The position numbers and the translations under genes are program-made. From NCBI RefSeq assembly GCF_019393635.1, contig NC_057863.1, positions 643,409,306 through 643,473,305 of the forward strand: a DNA stretch of 64,000 nt, written 5' to 3'. This document shows, piece after piece, positions 1 to 12,559 of this stretch. The notes beneath the pieces are model-generated. The model worked only from the letters and a program-made list of their open reading frames with translations. It was not told the origin of the DNA and searched no databases. Numbering within the stretch: the stretch's first letter is position 1; every line of letters begins with the position of its first letter. Source of the stretch: Dromiciops gliroides. Lineage: Eukaryota; Chordata; Mammalia; Microbiotheria; Microbiotheriidae.

Positions 1-295
1 AGACCCTATCATCCAACCCACCATGGCGAAGTCAGGAACCAAAAGAGACAGAACTCTTCCCCCAGCATCCACTTTCTACTTCATGTGTTCCTCCCAGAAA
101 TGGGAGGCTCCTCAAGTTGATTGGCTGGTAACCTTGATAGACAGTACTGATGAGCAAACGTTGCTTCCTGATGCTAAGGACCTTGAACACATGGCTTGCC
201 CTGAGAGTCCTTCTCCTCATGGTGGAGCTTTGCTACAGTAAGTATCCAGCAGGTAGCGTCATTCCAATCATTACAGTTTCCAGCAAACAGCCTGC
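1..295 (-). mobile_element. LTR fragment, minus orientation, cut by window edge
   Basis: Read on minus from 295, the sequence begins TGTAATGATTGGAATGACGC and continues with a GCTGGATACTTACTGTAG-type motif, matching the start of the LTRs at 55403 (minus), 49706 (plus) and 2767 (plus). It diverges strongly after about 120 bp, so it is an older or different subfamily. It abuts, head to head, the plus-oriented internal sequence that starts near 296-355. Confidence 0.6.
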
Positions 296-1228
296 CCCTA
301 AGCTGTGATTCTGACTCGACCTGCTATGGTTCTCCCAAACCAACCTTAGAAAACCCTTTAAATCCCATATATGCCCTTTTTGTTCATAATTTTGTTAATC
401 TGCTTTTGTTGTTAATTAGTAACCTTATAAAGCATTTATATTATGAAAGGATGGACAGAGAAAATAGAGGGTTAAAAAACAAGAGCAACTTAAGCTGAAT
501 ACAGATGTACAAGACAAGCCTCATCATCATAGTTCAAGACTCCACTTCTTTTGCCATAGAGGGGTACATATTTTGTAGAAATGTAGAAGGAAGCAGCAAA
601 GTATTGATATGAGTATTGCAAATTTTAGATATCTGAATCAAAAGTGTTCTAAATTCACTCAGAAAAATAATGTCAGTTCAGAGGTTACATAGGATTTCTA
701 TGCTATTACATCTACATTTTGAAATTAACAGTATGGGTTTACTTTCATAGAGATTTTTGTGTTTTTAAGATTGTATTTTATACTTAGCCAAAAAAAAGGG
801 GGGGGGAATATTTGTAAAACCTTTTTATAGTCATGTGATCAAGTTTATATTTTGTAATACTCTTATTAATGTTAAGTTCATATTCATTTAGATTTCCCTA
901 GTTTGAATTTCATTGTTTTTAATTCTTCCATGTGTATTTTGTTGTATTTGTTTATCTCTATTTTAAAACAACGCAAGATGGTTTTGATTTCATAATACAA
1001 TGTTAATTCTGGGAGTATTGTGCTCCCATATTCTGAGTTGTTTGTTTTTGTTATATTTTTTCTCTCAACTGATTAGATTATTTGATCAAACTCTATAAAG
1101 CATTTCCCTGGCAAATTGGTTGCCATGGCAAGTGTAAATTGATTCTAGAAGTATTATTTTTGATAAGCATATTTTTTAAAAAGAGGGGAACATTTGTGAA
1201 AGTTTTCTTTTTTCAAAAAAAAGTTCTC

Positions 1229-1387
1229 AGGGGTGGCTAGGTGGTACAGTGGATAAAGCACTGGCCCTGGATTCAGGAGTACCTGAGTTCAAATCCAGCC
1301 TCAGACACTTGACACTTACTAGCTGTGTGACCCTGGGCAAGTCACTTAACCCCCATTGCCCTGCAAAAAAAACCCAAACAAACAAAC
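1229..1387 (+). mobile_element. CORE-SINE (WSINE/MAR1 type)
   Basis: Full-length tRNA-like head, core and A-rich tail, flanked by a 12-bp direct repeat (1217-1228, 1388-1399). It is inserted in the LTR element internal region, so it is younger than that element. Confidence 0.93.
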
Positions 1388-3062
1388 AAAAAAGTTCTCT
1401 TTAAGATTATATTGTGTTTTAACTTGTATTTAAATATGTTCCAATTTTTCACAAAAGTAATTGTATACTTTAAAAAAGGTATTTGAAATTATTGCATAAT
1501 TGTATATTATATTCTGAATCAAGGTACATTCACATTTTTTGCAATCATTATTATCCTCAATTTTTAAATCCATATGAGACCTGGATTTTGGGAACTTATC
1601 ATTTGAGACATTAATTGCCTTCATTCTAAGTTATCAGACACCAGTTGGCCAGGATTCCATCTGATCACAAGAGGAATACATGCAAGAGCAGATATTGAAC
1701 TGTCACATGAGGGGAGACATGCATGAAGTCAAGGTACGGCCAATGGAACAGCTTTTGACAAACATTGAGGTTGGTTTCTCTTGGTTGAACTTTTCCCCAC
1801 AATATTGTAGAGATGACTGGAAGTTTTCATCCCACCCATCTCATTCTACACCTGGCTTCTATGCCCCCTCTTATATGCCTGATGCCATGGACGTTTCAAT
1901 CCCATGCATCTGATTAAGTCTGACTCAGTTTCTTCCAATATGTTTGGTGGCATGGACGTATATCCCATCCACCTATTTTAAGCCTGGCATACTGCATGGG
2001 TAGTATAAAAGTGTGGGAATGCTCATATCCCATCATTTCTCTGTTCTTTTATGGTAGCCCCCATAATTATCTCAGGTATCATGATAAATACAGTGTTGGA
2101 TTTGGCCTTGACATCTGTTACCAATTATATTAGATTTTTAAATTTCTCATAATGGCATGAGTATAATTAGGCAGATGATGCAAAAGGTGATGAAACAAAG
2201 ATAAAAATTATTGTCGTAATATTAAGTTTTAGAGAATGTTTTGATTTTCGTTTTATTATATGTTTCAAGTGTAACAACTAAGATTCTGAATTCCCTTAGA
2301 CATGTTTTTAAGAACTCTCATTGTTTAATTTGATTATTGACAAAGCTATTTTAAAGTTGTGTTAAGCTCAATTTTGTAGGAAATTTACCTGGCTGATTAC
2401 CAGCATCCACACATCAACCCCTGAAAAAAAAATTCCATTCCACGACTATACCCAGAGGACATCCCAAGAATCATCTGAGACAAGATTTTCAAAGACTTCA
2501 AATGAACAGTTTTGTTTTCTTGTTTTTTCCCTTCTATTATTATATACACCATTTGTAATATGTATTCTCTGCAGAGGGCCTCCCTCTGCAGGCCAGTGTC
2601 AAAGCGCTGGTTCATGAGGGACCACCTCTCTGGACAAAATTTCCCCTTCCTCCCTTTTCTATATTGTTATTAACATTGTTTGTTAGCATAGGGTATTATA
2701 TTCTGTTGTTTTTTACTGTTTTGTCAAGGAAACACTATGTGTTTCTTGAAGAAACAAAGCGGGGACTGTAATGATTAGAATGATGCCACCTGCTGGAGAC
2801 TTTACTGTAGGAGAGCTCCGCCATGAGGAGAAAGGCATCTGAGGGCAAGCCATGCAGCTTTTCTTTGGTGTCAGGAAGTGATGTTTGTTGGTGGGAAGAA
2901 GAAGGGGAGAGGCTAGCTCTCTCATGCTCTTTCATCTGGACTGTCATGGAGAGTGGAGCTAAATGTGCTCTCCCTTTGATAGATAGATGAATCTAGGCCT
3001 CTTTCTCTCTCTCTTCACCAAATTCTTATTCTCCTTAATAAATGCTTAAAAGTCTAACTCTA

Positions 3063-3215
3063 GGGGCAGCTAGGTGGTGCAGTGGATAGAGCACCGGCCC
3101 TGGATTCAGGAGGACCTGAATTCAAATCCAGCCTCAGACACTTGACACTTACTAGATGTGTGACCCTGGGCAAGTCACTTAATCCTCACTATCCCCCAAA
3201 AGAGAGAGAGAGAGA
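3063..3215 (+). mobile_element. CORE-SINE (WSINE/MAR1 type)
   Basis: Near full-length copy ending in an (AG)n tail. It interrupts the 3' LTR of the left-edge element: LTR sequence stops at 3062 and its end is recognisable again near 3262-3300. Confidence 0.92.
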
Positions 3216-3989
3216 GATGGGACAGTAGCTAGCAGGGTCAGGCATGGAGGTTGGGGAAAATATTTTAGACAGTAGAGCTAGATAGCAACTTTATACCTTG
3301 AAAAAAGGAGGGACTATTTCTCATTAGGGATGAGAGGAGATAAAAACCTGCCTGCAAGCCTCCATTTTTGGTCACCCACCAGCTGCACATGAGGTGGCCC
3401 ATTCTCGCGAGAATGACAACAAATGAACTTCTGAGTTCCAGAAGTTATTGGAGGAGTGATATTCCTCACAATTTGGAGGTCCTGCCAAGATTTTTTTTAT
3501 GATATTGTGCTCTGAAAGGAGCTTCTAGCCTCTGGGTCCCAGCACTCTTTCTACAAGATGTCTTGCTGAACTATTATCAGTGATCACACAGAGGACTGGA
3601 GCTCAGAGGTTGGGTGGTTTAGAGAAGGAACTCCAGCAGTAGGAGATGTTGCAAATGTGGTTGGATTAAGTGAGCTCAAGAGGTAAGAATTTATCAGATC
3701 AGGGGATCAAGCCACATAAGTCTGTGTGTGCAGATCCCTTGGGAGGAAAGAGCTGTTGAGTGCTTCCTGGGTGGTTAAGAGAGCTGGGAGAGATGGAGGC
3801 AAAACAGTTTGACGGGGCCAAGCAGTTTGAGTCTGTAGGCTAGTTTTAAGCCTGAAAGCTTTTAGATTATAGCTAAGTGTTTTGAGTCTGTAGTCTGGGT
3901 GGTTTATAAGGACCCCCCCCCCAAATTAGAAAAGTCACCAAGGACAGTGCTGAAGGAACTGAGTAAGAGTAGCCTTTTAAGAAATCCCT

Positions 3990-4104
3990 ATTCAAATCCA
4001 GCCTCAGACACTTGACACTTACTAGCTGTGTGACCCTGGGCAAATCACTTAAACCCAATTGCCCCGCAAAAAACAAACAAACAAACAACAACAACAACAA
4101 CAAA
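3990..4104 (+). mobile_element. 5'-truncated CORE-SINE
   Basis: Lacks the tRNA head and starts inside the core (TTCAAATCCAGCC). An 11-bp target duplication AAGAAATCCCT at 3979-3989 and 4105-4115 shows it was truncated at insertion. Tail of (AAC)n type. Confidence 0.88.
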
Positions 4105-4513
4105 AAGAAATCCCTAAAAGAACAAGCCCATTCTTAGGGAAGTGAGTAGAAATAAATTGAACACTGTTTGTACTGACAGTGAAAAAAGAAAAACTGAAAG
4201 GAAAAATGTGTTCTGTGCTTTAAGTATTTGTAAGCGATTGTCTGGGAAGAACCGGAAAGTGATTGAAATGGGATAAAATATTTTGTGATGAATGAGTTTT
4301 GAATTTGGATATAATACTCTGGGGGGGGGTCTGTGCCCATCAAGGGGCTCTTGAGTACATTGGGCACCATCATGGAGCTGCTGGTTGAGGCTGGGATCAT
4401 CTCAGGATGAAAGGTTGAGGCATGCAAGTTTCAGGTTATCTGGTTTAGCTGGGCATAGTAAGAACCTCTTAGAAGATCCTCAGCTGTATATTAAGGCTTT
4501 AAGATCTAACCAG

Positions 4514-4660
4514 ATGGGGGAAGCTAGGTGGCACAGTGGATAGAGCACCAGCCCTGGATTCAGGAGGACCTGAGTTCAAATGTGACCTCAGACACTTGAC
4601 ATTTAACTAGCTGTGTGACCTTGGGCAAGTCACTTAACCCCAATTGCCTCAGGGAAAAAA
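4514..4660 (+). mobile_element. CORE-SINE
   Basis: Full-length copy with target duplication ATCTAACCAG at 4504-4513 and 4661-4670. Confidence 0.92.
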
Positions 4661-4670
4661 ATCTAACCAG

Positions 4671-6061
4671 GTGCTCAGTAAAGTGATTTGCTTTTTGTTA
4701 AAAGTTAGAAATTACAAAGAAAAGATAAAAAAAATCAAGAAGTGAGATGAAGTTATGGAATTTTCATGTGATTTCTTTGTGAAATGTAGCTTGGTGTTCC
4801 AAGGAGGAGAAAGGACTGAGAAAGGAAGTTTCAAGGGAATATAAATTGCCCGGGAGTGTCCATCTGTGTCTCATGTGTGTTTTGAAAATTGTCTTACATG
4901 CTCAAGTTTCTGCCAAAATGTAAGTTTCTGCTTGGAATTTAGAAGCCCATGCTGTGGCCAGATTGAGGAAGTGGGGGAGGGGCAGAAAGAAATTCCCTGA
5001 TCTAGCATGGTTTTGCAAACTAATTAGAAAACTGAATAAGCCAACAAAAGAAAGGAAATCATCCAAAAAGGTCAGTGAATTTGATTTGGCCCTCTAGTTA
5101 AGAAATTTGGGGATTCATACAAACTAAAATCAAGTAAAATCTGTTAAAAGATGAAATGCTTGGAGTGGATGGTTCTTGGCCGAATTGGTACTAGAATGAA
5201 ATTGTCAATTAAGGTTCTATGGGATGTCATTTGGAGAATAGATTCAGGTGTAGTTGAATCAATTCTGGTCTCATTGTGGGTGAAGTTGATTATTGTGATG
5301 CTCTATCGTTTTTAAGCTGGTTACCTCAGGTGATTTGTGATATGGAAGGGAGAAGTGCCCAGCAGTTTAGTGGTTCATTGTGTTGGAGACATTGTTGGGA
5401 TATGGATGGATTTAATTGATTGTGGTATTGGTTTTCTGTGAAGTGGGCAAGTGCCAAGGGTGGGGAGAGAGGGAGATGTTGAGAAGGCAGTAGGAAGATG
5501 CTTTTAGAGCCTAGTGAAGGTTGAGTTATGCAGAGCCAAAGCCAGTGTGTGGGGCAGCGTCCCAGGGGCCTGACTGAGCATAGTCACTGGCCTAATATAG
5601 AGTGGTTAAGGTGTCATGAGGGAAGGGCTCAGGAAAGAGATGGAGTCACACCTCTCCATGGAGAGGAGCCCCTCTGGCAGCCCGTCTTCCATCCCTCACA
5701 CTTCAGGCTGCCCCTTTTCTCTGAAGCCCCAGATGAAGAGAATCAGGCCCTGAGCAAGCAAATGCTATTAGTTGAGAGTGGGTTTGGCTCCAGCTTTGGG
5801 GGTGAGATGCCCAGGAGCAGAAGGGTGGAGCAAATGGCCCACAGCTGGTGAAGCCTAGCTTTCAGCTGGCACTGACAAGGCCACAGAAGAGAGTATAGGA
5901 GTGAGGCCTTCATCATGAAGGCTTACTGGGTTCTCCTCTTCCCTCTCCATCCCTCTGCAGGGGGTCCAGCTTGGTGCTTGGAGCTCAGTGCCTTTTCTGG
6001 GACCTGGAGGATGCCTATTCTCCCTGCCTCCTTCTAGCCATAGCTTGACTCCCACTGATTC
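4671..6061. other. 1.4 kb without recognised gene or repeat
   Basis: Unique-looking sequence. A short open frame at 5528-5851 on plus shows no known domain and is not supported by neighbours, so no gene is called. Confidence 0.4.
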
Positions 6062-6216
6062 TTTTTTTTTTTTTTTTTTGCAGGGCAACGAGGGGTAAGT
6101 GACTTGCCCAAGGTCACACAGCTAGTAAGTGTCAAGTGTCTGAGGCCGAATTGGAACTCAGGTACTCCTGAATCCAGGGCCAGTGCTTTATCCACTGTGC
6201 CACCTAGCTGCGCCCT
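6062..6216 (-). mobile_element. CORE-SINE
   Basis: Full-length minus copy beginning with a poly-T run on plus and ending CCACCTAGCTGCGCCC. The flanking repeat (CACTGATTCTT / CATTGACTCTT) is imperfect, suggesting moderate age. Confidence 0.9.
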
Positions 6217-6724
6217 GCCCCCCATTGACTCTTAAGGAGGTGGTCTGGGAGAGTCCTGTGGAGGTAAGTGACAGATCCAATGTGAGCCTGGGGTTCTGCT
6301 CAGTAGAAGGCAGCATGATAGCCCCCGGCCATTTCTTAGCCCTCTTGGTTGGCAGGGGAGAACCTGCTGTGTTCCCCTTATAGAGATGTTGCTTCCTGGC
6401 AGCTGAAAGTGGGTAGCAGAGAGAAATGACTGTGCCCCTTCTACTCTGAAAGGACTTTCAAATTCTGTCTTTGGTTTCCGGCTGGTGAAGGGCGGATAAG
6501 TTTCACCAATTGTAGATAGAATGGGAAGGATTCTCAGTCCTCGAGGCGGCAAGAGCTGGGGCTGGGGTGTGGGATCTGGAGATAGTACTTTAGGTATCTC
6601 CATGTATCCTGTTCTCACTTAGTATTTAAGAGGTTCAGGACAGAGAGAAGGCTTGACCTCTATAGGCAAAATGGATATGGAGAGGAAATAAGTTCTTACT
6701 CGAGTTTAACAGTTTCTCCCTCCC

Positions 6725-6945
6725 TTTTTTTTTTCGGGGCAATGGGGGTTAAGTGACTTGCCCAGGGTCACACAGCTAGTAAGTGTCAAGTGTCTGAGGC
6801 CAGATTGGAACTCAGGTCCTCCTGACTCCAGGGCTGGTGCTTTATCCACTGTGCCACCCACCTAGCTTCCCCCGCTAGCTATCATTTGTAATAATATTTC
6901 CAAAGCGCAGTGCAAATGCTACTGTGCCACCTAGCCACCCCCCTC
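6725..6945 (-). mobile_element. CORE-SINE with inserted segment near its head
   Basis: Minus copy from 6725 to about 6873. The terminal GTGCCACCTAG motif is repeated at about 6922-6932 after roughly 60 bp of foreign sequence. The target repeat (CTCCCTTTT) flanks the whole 6725-6945 block, so the extra segment lies within the insertion. Confidence 0.75.
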
Positions 6946-7419
6946 CCTTTTCTTCATAGACAGGATTTAAGGCATAGGGGACTAGAAATGGTATGGAGGT
7001 AGATTATAGGATGTGCAGTCCGAAGTGTCTGTTCATGCTGTCCAGGTTGAAGCAGGCCACACCCTTTCAGGATTCAACTGGATTCTTTGCCTTCGAGTTG
7101 CAAAGCCTTGGGACCAAGGGGCTGCTGTGGGGAGGAGAGAAGGCCAATGACGTGTCTGATGGATTTTGAGGGTGGAATGGGAGGTCCTGCCTCCTTGGAG
7201 AAGAGGAGGAGGTGGATTTTTGCAGGGGTATTGTTGTGATGATATTTTGCAGGGTATGTTACCATTGGGTATTCTAAATCTGTAGTTGATTTGATCTAAA
7301 CCAAAATCTGCCCTAAAAGAAATAACACAGTCTGAATGTGTTCTTGTCTATCAGGATTATTATGGTAAAGTAAGAAGATTTGGCATTAAGAAATCTACTA
7401 GTAAGTTTACTTTCCTGTA

Positions 7420-7500
7420 ATAAAGCTTACCTCCCAGGGTTGTGAGGATCCTATGATTGTAAAGTGCTTAGCATAGGGTGAGTGTTGTATAAATGATTTT
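7420..7500 (-). repeat. MIR-family SINE fragment
   Basis: TACCTCCCAGGGTTGTGAGG and the following AAGTGCTTAGC stretch match the 3' part of MIR/Ther-type CORE-SINEs. Strongly diverged. Confidence 0.45.
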
Positions 7501-7522
7501 CTGCGTAAAGTATGGAGCAAAA

Positions 7523-7715
7523 TGTTATGGGGGTTTGGTATTGGGGTTCTTAGGAATTTCTCTTTGGAGAACTGCACTCTCTTGCATACAAATCCGATTG
7601 GAGTGAAATAATGGTTTAATTGGGGGAGGACTATCCCCACTAGTGGTGGCTGAGGGAGATTGGGTGAGGGGTGGCTCAGGATCTCTCAGGCCATCTCTCC
7701 CCCTGGCACTACGAG
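7523..7715 (-). mobile_element. LTR fragment of the 41.9-kb solo LTR family
   Basis: Read on minus it ends ...CCATAACA and shares the CAGCCACC and GCCACCCCTCACCCAA stretches and the TGCAAGAG...GAGGAATTC-like 3' end with the solo LTRs at 41869 and 42490. Internally deleted and diverged, so an older fossil copy. Confidence 0.65.
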
Positions 7716-8113
7716 GTAGACAAAGTGGAAGTTTGTTATTGCAATACTGAATCAATTGGTTATTAAATTAACACTAGAGCATTTACATTACTGCACTAAG
7801 CTGTGAGAAAGATCTTGCTGTTTTAAGCAATAGTTAAATTAGTGACTGAATTTGATATGTATAAGATATATTAGTGTTCACTGGGAACTTATGAATTGCC
7901 TTATATCACTTTAATAGGAAATAGGAGTCTATCTACCTATGATTATTATTTGAAATTAGAACATGTGTAGAAACACATGCAAACTAGTTAAGATGTTCCC
8001 ATTGTTTAAAGGAATTCTGAGGGCGATATCCTATGTTGATGCTTAGATGGTTAATACCTGAACCTGTTTTACTATATGGTATTATGTGAAATATTTTCTA
8101 GTCTGTTCTCTGT

Positions 8114-8241
8114 TTTTGGTTTTTTTGGGTTTTTTTAGTGAGGCAATTGGGGTTAAGTGACTTGCCCAGGGTCACACAGCTAGTAAGTGTTAAGTGTCTG
8201 AAGCCGGATTTGAACTCAGGTACTCCTGACTCCAGCCGCCC
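8114..8241 (-). mobile_element. CORE-SINE with internal deletion
   Basis: Minus copy lacking the usual head segment between GACTCCAG and CCGCCCC. A 16-bp perfect target duplication (8098-8113, 8242-8257) brackets it, so the deletion was present at insertion or arose inside the copy later. Confidence 0.9.
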
Positions 8242-8257
8242 CTAGTCTGTTCTCTGT

Positions 8258-9970
8258 ATGCAGTTTGGGATTAATTATGCTTATTCCAACTCTTTTGTTG
8301 TTTATTATTGAGCATCTCAAGGCAGATTCATTTGTGTAGTGTTAACTCAGGGATGGAAAGTGTCAATTTAACATGAGTACAAGTATAGTTAATGCTTGCT
8401 ACCTAGGATATATTAAGTTGATTCACTTGAAGTGCTGATTGTTCGAGTTTGCTATTTAAGACATTATGGCACTATTTATGACATTAATTGGTAGTGTCAT
8501 TGTAGGACATTACTCCTGAGCCAATAAGCAGCCATAATGTCACATCATGAATGGTGATGGACTATCATGGGAAGGCTGGGAGAATGACTTTGGTAAGAGT
8601 TGAGGTAGATTTCTCCTGGCTCAGTTTCCCCAAACTGAGCTAGGAAGATCCTACCTTAGGTTATGCCAAGGTTGTCCTCTAGGCTTTTCCCCAGATACAA
8701 ATTTCTACTCATAACAATTCAGAATTACATTCCCACTAAGTAGCTTGTGGCATTTCTCTCAAATGGTGCATTACTGACTTAATGATACATCACACAACTA
8801 TACATCAATTCAAAACTCAAAACAATATCAGTTACAGTCCCAAGAGCTTTTACCTCAAATGGCAAGTTTCACTAATCATAGCTTAGGGCTAAATACAGTT
8901 ATTTTTACTCTTGTGGAGTTTCAGTAAGCAATAAAAGTTTACCAGGACTCACACACACATAAGAGATTTCATTTAAGATTCCTCACTTGTTTTTCTTCTG
9001 TTCTTCTCAAATTTAAACTCATCCTGGTATAAAGATCAATCATTAGAAATCACTTTTATATTATACATAAGCTTGTAAATTCTCAGTACGTCACTTTCAC
9101 TATTCAGGAACTACGTAGTCCAAATAAGTTCTTTTTCCAGGGCTATTGACATGACCACAAAGGTTTCCAAGAACCTGACAAGTTTACAAAATAAGGAGAA
9201 TCAACAGGGACCCCAGAGGAGGGACTGGTGTCTCTGCCGGCCCAAGGTGGAATATTCTGAATCAACAGAACCTATCTGGATAAGGTTTTTACCTCATTCC
9301 CTCCTTTTTACATGTAGCAATCAATTACCAATTTAGGTTTTAACATGACAACAACTCCAAACAACTTAATTAACAATGTTACAACTTTCAAAAGTTTTTA
9401 GTGGTAACTTCTTAACTACAGGCAAAGGTAAATATATCCAGTTTCCTAATTGCAGTTACAAAACATTATAAAACAGAGTTAGCATGTATGATCGAAATAA
9501 CATAACTGGTTTTAAACAATATTTTTACCTATTTTAACAATTCAGTTCATAATCTAATAACATTCAACTTATAAAAAGTTGCCCAACATAACTGATACAA
9601 AACTTGACCAATTTTATAATATAAAATTTTTAAAAACATAACCGTACCATAAACAGTAGTATATATCTGAAACTTCCAACAAACCTGTTATTAATAAGAT
9701 TACCTCAATTTATAATTTCAATATATTTTACACAAGGGCTATTCAATCCAAACATTAAATATTATAGAATCCACTATTTTCAGTCAATTCACTGCCAAAT
9801 ATTTTTAAAAATAGTAGTCTGATATTAAGTTTTATTCTACCCCAATTCTCACACTTAAGAGCACATTTGAATGTCTACTTTACTCTCTGAGCTGGTCAAG
9901 ACAGGTTTCAGCAGTTGCAGGCATCTCTGAGTTCAGCTAAAGTTTAGTTTGCAAAGGATCACTGGCATTT
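8258..9970. other. AT-rich unclassified stretch
   Basis: About 1.7 kb of AT-rich sequence with no coding signal. A short open frame at 9151-9336 has no recognisable domain. It may be an old decayed repeat, but I cannot assign a family. Confidence 0.4.
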
Positions 9971-10126
9971 CTTTTTTGTTGTTGTTTTTGGTGAGGCAAT
10001 TGGGGTTAAGTGACTTGCCCAAGGTCACACAGCTAGTAAGTGTCAAGTGTCTGATCCCGGATTTGAACTCAGGTCCTCCTGACTCCAGGGCTGGTGCTCT
10101 ATCCACTGCGCCACCTAGCTGCCCCT
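9971..10126 (-). mobile_element. CORE-SINE
   Basis: Full-length minus copy with 11-bp target duplication AGGATCACTGG at 9955-9965 and 10127-10137. Confidence 0.94.
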
Positions 10127-10319
10127 AGGATCACTGGAATTTCAAGCAACCCTGGGCAGTGGAAGTACTCCTGATTGACTAGTTGTTATGTAACTCCATT
10201 ATCTAGTTCCTCTTTGGAAAAGGGAAATTCTAGCATATTTAATCAGTCAGTGCCTAACTTGAAGGTGTCCTAAGGGGTCTTTGGAGCATAGCCAAACAAG
10301 CCTGGCTTACATATCCATT

Positions 10320-10720
10320 TTCTAAATAGTTCTCAAATCTGATCCCTTCTCTCTACTCACAGAACTCCCACCCTAGTTCAGGCCCTCATCACCTCTTGTT
10401 GGGATTATTGAAATAGCCTGCTGTTTGATCTCCTTGCCTCAAGTCCCTCACCACTCCAATCCATCTTCTTCATATTCCTAAAGCACAGGGTGCATCATAT
10501 CATCCCCTACTCACTAAGTTCCAGTGGCTTCCTGTTACCTCTAGAATCAACTAAAAAGTATTGCTTGATGTTTAAATCCCTTCATAAGTTGCTCCCTTCC
10601 TACCTTTCAATCTTCTTATACATTCTTCTCTCAGCTATGACCCACAGTTCAGCCCTGCTGCCCTAGTTGGCTACTCCTCATTTCAGGACTTGCAAACTCT
10701 TGTCTATCTCCTGATAAAAT
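10320..10720 (+). repeat. L2-type LINE 3' region
   Basis: Carries the L2-like series CAGGCCCTCATCACCTC, GGGATTATTGAAATAGCCTG, CACTCCAATCCATCTTC and CAGTGGCTTCCTGTTACCTC. Old, without an open frame. Confidence 0.6.
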
Positions 10721-11199
10721 GAGCTAACATTTTGCAAACCTTAACGTGTAATAAAGTCTAGCTAGTGTTGTTAGCTCATTGTGTATTTAATGCATGTTTG
10801 CTGATGGACTGGTTGATTACAAACTTTGAGTAGTACCAGAAGGTTAAGTATCTGAAAATAGGTCTCTGGACTACTTAGTCACCTCAAGTTCATTTTCCTT
10901 CTGAAAAGAGTCAAAACATATAAATCTGGAGAAATGTACATGTCCTTATGGAAAGAGGTATTGCCACAGAACCATAACCATGAAAAAAAGACCAAGTTCT
11001 CCCACTGCATCTGGGGCCATTTCCAATCATCCTGATGCATATCTCACCACTGGAACCAGATGGCTCTGGAGGAGAGAGTGAAGCTGCTGACTCTGCACAG
11101 CCCTCCTTCACTTAGATCCATTGCACTTTTAAGTCATGATGTCACCTTCCCCAAATGTCATTATTCTCTTCAAAAACAAAAGACAAACAACAACCACAA

Positions 11200-11690
11200 C
11201 CCTTCAGATGAATTCTGATGAGGGCAAAGTCAAGAGACTCTTGCTGCCTTATTTTATTCATGGAAACTATGTTTCTGTGAATATATCCAAAAGTCCCATT
11301 AGCTTTTTTGACTGTTACATCATGCTATTGATTCCTATTGAGCTTGTAGTCCACTAAAACCCTCAGATCTTTTTCAGACAAACCAATGTCTAACCCTGCC
11401 TCCTCCAACTTGTGTTTTAGAAGTTGATTTCTTGAACCCAAATCTAAGACTTGACATTTATCTCTACTGAATTCCTTCTAATTAGGGTAAGTTTAATTTT
11501 GTAGCCTGTCAAGATCTTTTTTGCATGCCAAATCTCTTCCAGTGTATTAACCCCTCCTACCTTTGTGGTATCAGCACATTTGTTGGACACACCATCTGTG
11601 ACTCACCAAGTCACAGATCAGAATAGTAAATAGCATAGGACTAAGCACAGACCTCTAAGGTACTTCACAAAAACTTCCTACCTTGCCATG
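11200..11690 (+). repeat. L3/CR1-type LINE fragment
   Basis: Contains GCCTGTCAAGATCTTTTTTG, GGTATCAGCACATTTGTTGG and GACTAAGCACAGACCTCTAA, the typical 3' region of CR1-clade elements. A similar copy lies at 25040-25440. Ancient. Confidence 0.6.
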
Positions 11691-11723
11691 TGATTTAGTG
11701 GATCAATCACTATGTGATAAAAT

Positions 11724-11889
11724 GGGGCAGCTAGATGGTGCAGTGGATAGAGTACCGGCCCTGGAGTCAGGAGTACCTGAGTTCAAATCCGGCCTCAGAT
11801 ACTTAACACTTAGTAGCTGTGTGACCCTAGGCAAGTCACTTAATCCCAATTGCCTCACTAAAAAAAAATAAAATAAAATAAACCATTAT
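11724..11889 (+). mobile_element. CORE-SINE
   Basis: Full-length copy with a 17-bp perfect target duplication TCACTATGTGATAAAAT at 11707-11723 and 11890-11906. Confidence 0.95.
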
Positions 11890-11906
11890 TCACTATGTGA
11901 TAAAAT

Positions 11907-12559
11907 AATGGAATTTGGCAGATGCCCAGAGGCCCCACCTGATTTAGTGTTGTTTGAATTGGGTGAGAATGAGAAACTGACTAGGTACCTGCTTGAGGAT
12001 GATTGGATGGAGGCCACACCTGGCCAGCCCTGGGTGACTGTACTGCTGGCATCAGCAAGAGACCACTCTTGGCCAATCAGCTTGAGGGACCTCCCTTTTT
12101 GGGGAGGGAGAGAGGAACTAGGAAGGGAAGAAATATTCATTCTGGGGTGAGAGAGCTGCAGAGTGAACCAGAGAGGGACTGTACAGCTGACTCTCATTGA
12201 AAAACTACAGACCCCAGGTGGTGAATGGAAGTGAGGCCAGCCAGCTCTTTGAGCTAGCGGATCAGCAAGCAAGTTTGGGGTTTGAGTCAGTCTTTGCTAG
12301 AGCCAGGGAGCTTATTTGTTTTCTCTTCCTTGTTGTCCCTGGCTTTATTAACTTCACCTGTGTTGTAAATTTTGTTCCCTTTAATAAAACCTGGTTTGTT
12401 TGTAGAAAAGAGGCTAATAATCTCCTTTCTTATTAGTCTGAGAGAAATAACTAAAAAATGCAGTTTGGAAGGGAGGAAGCTTGGGGCATAGAGGTCTCTC
12501 ATTATTTTCTGAACCCCAATAATACAGTGAGCTGCCCAATTAAAATTTGGCCCTTACAA
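11907..12559 (+). mobile_element. solo LTR-like sequence, family A
   Basis: Shares long stretches with 16430-16950, including AGAGCTGCAGAGTGAACCAG-like, CAGACCCCAGGTGGTG and TTTAATAAAACCTGGTTTG (poly(A) signal region). It ends near CCCTTACA at 12559. No internal coding region is attached, so probably a solo LTR. The 5' edge is uncertain. Confidence 0.65.

Larger units (their letters stand above)
296..3300 (+). mobile_element. endogenous LTR element fragment: internal region plus 3' LTR
   Basis: From about 355 to 2766 this is diverged from, but collinear with, the internal part of the LTR element at 51679-55403 (which is on minus). A G-rich polypurine tract directly precedes the 3' LTR at 2767. 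The LTR (2767 to about 3300) carries AATAAATGCTTAAAAG near 3040 and is split by a SINE at 3063-3215. The 5' part is missing. It is an old, decayed fossil without a recognisable coding region. Confidence 0.75.

Noticed and set aside
5528-5851. 107-codon plus-strand open frame
   Set aside because: No domain, no splice partners and no conserved-looking pattern; length is within chance expectation for 64 kb.
11724-11800. tRNA-like sequences (SINE heads) considered as tRNA genes
   Set aside because: The head is fused to the SINE core and tail and flanked by target duplications; it is a SINE promoter, not a stand-alone tRNA.
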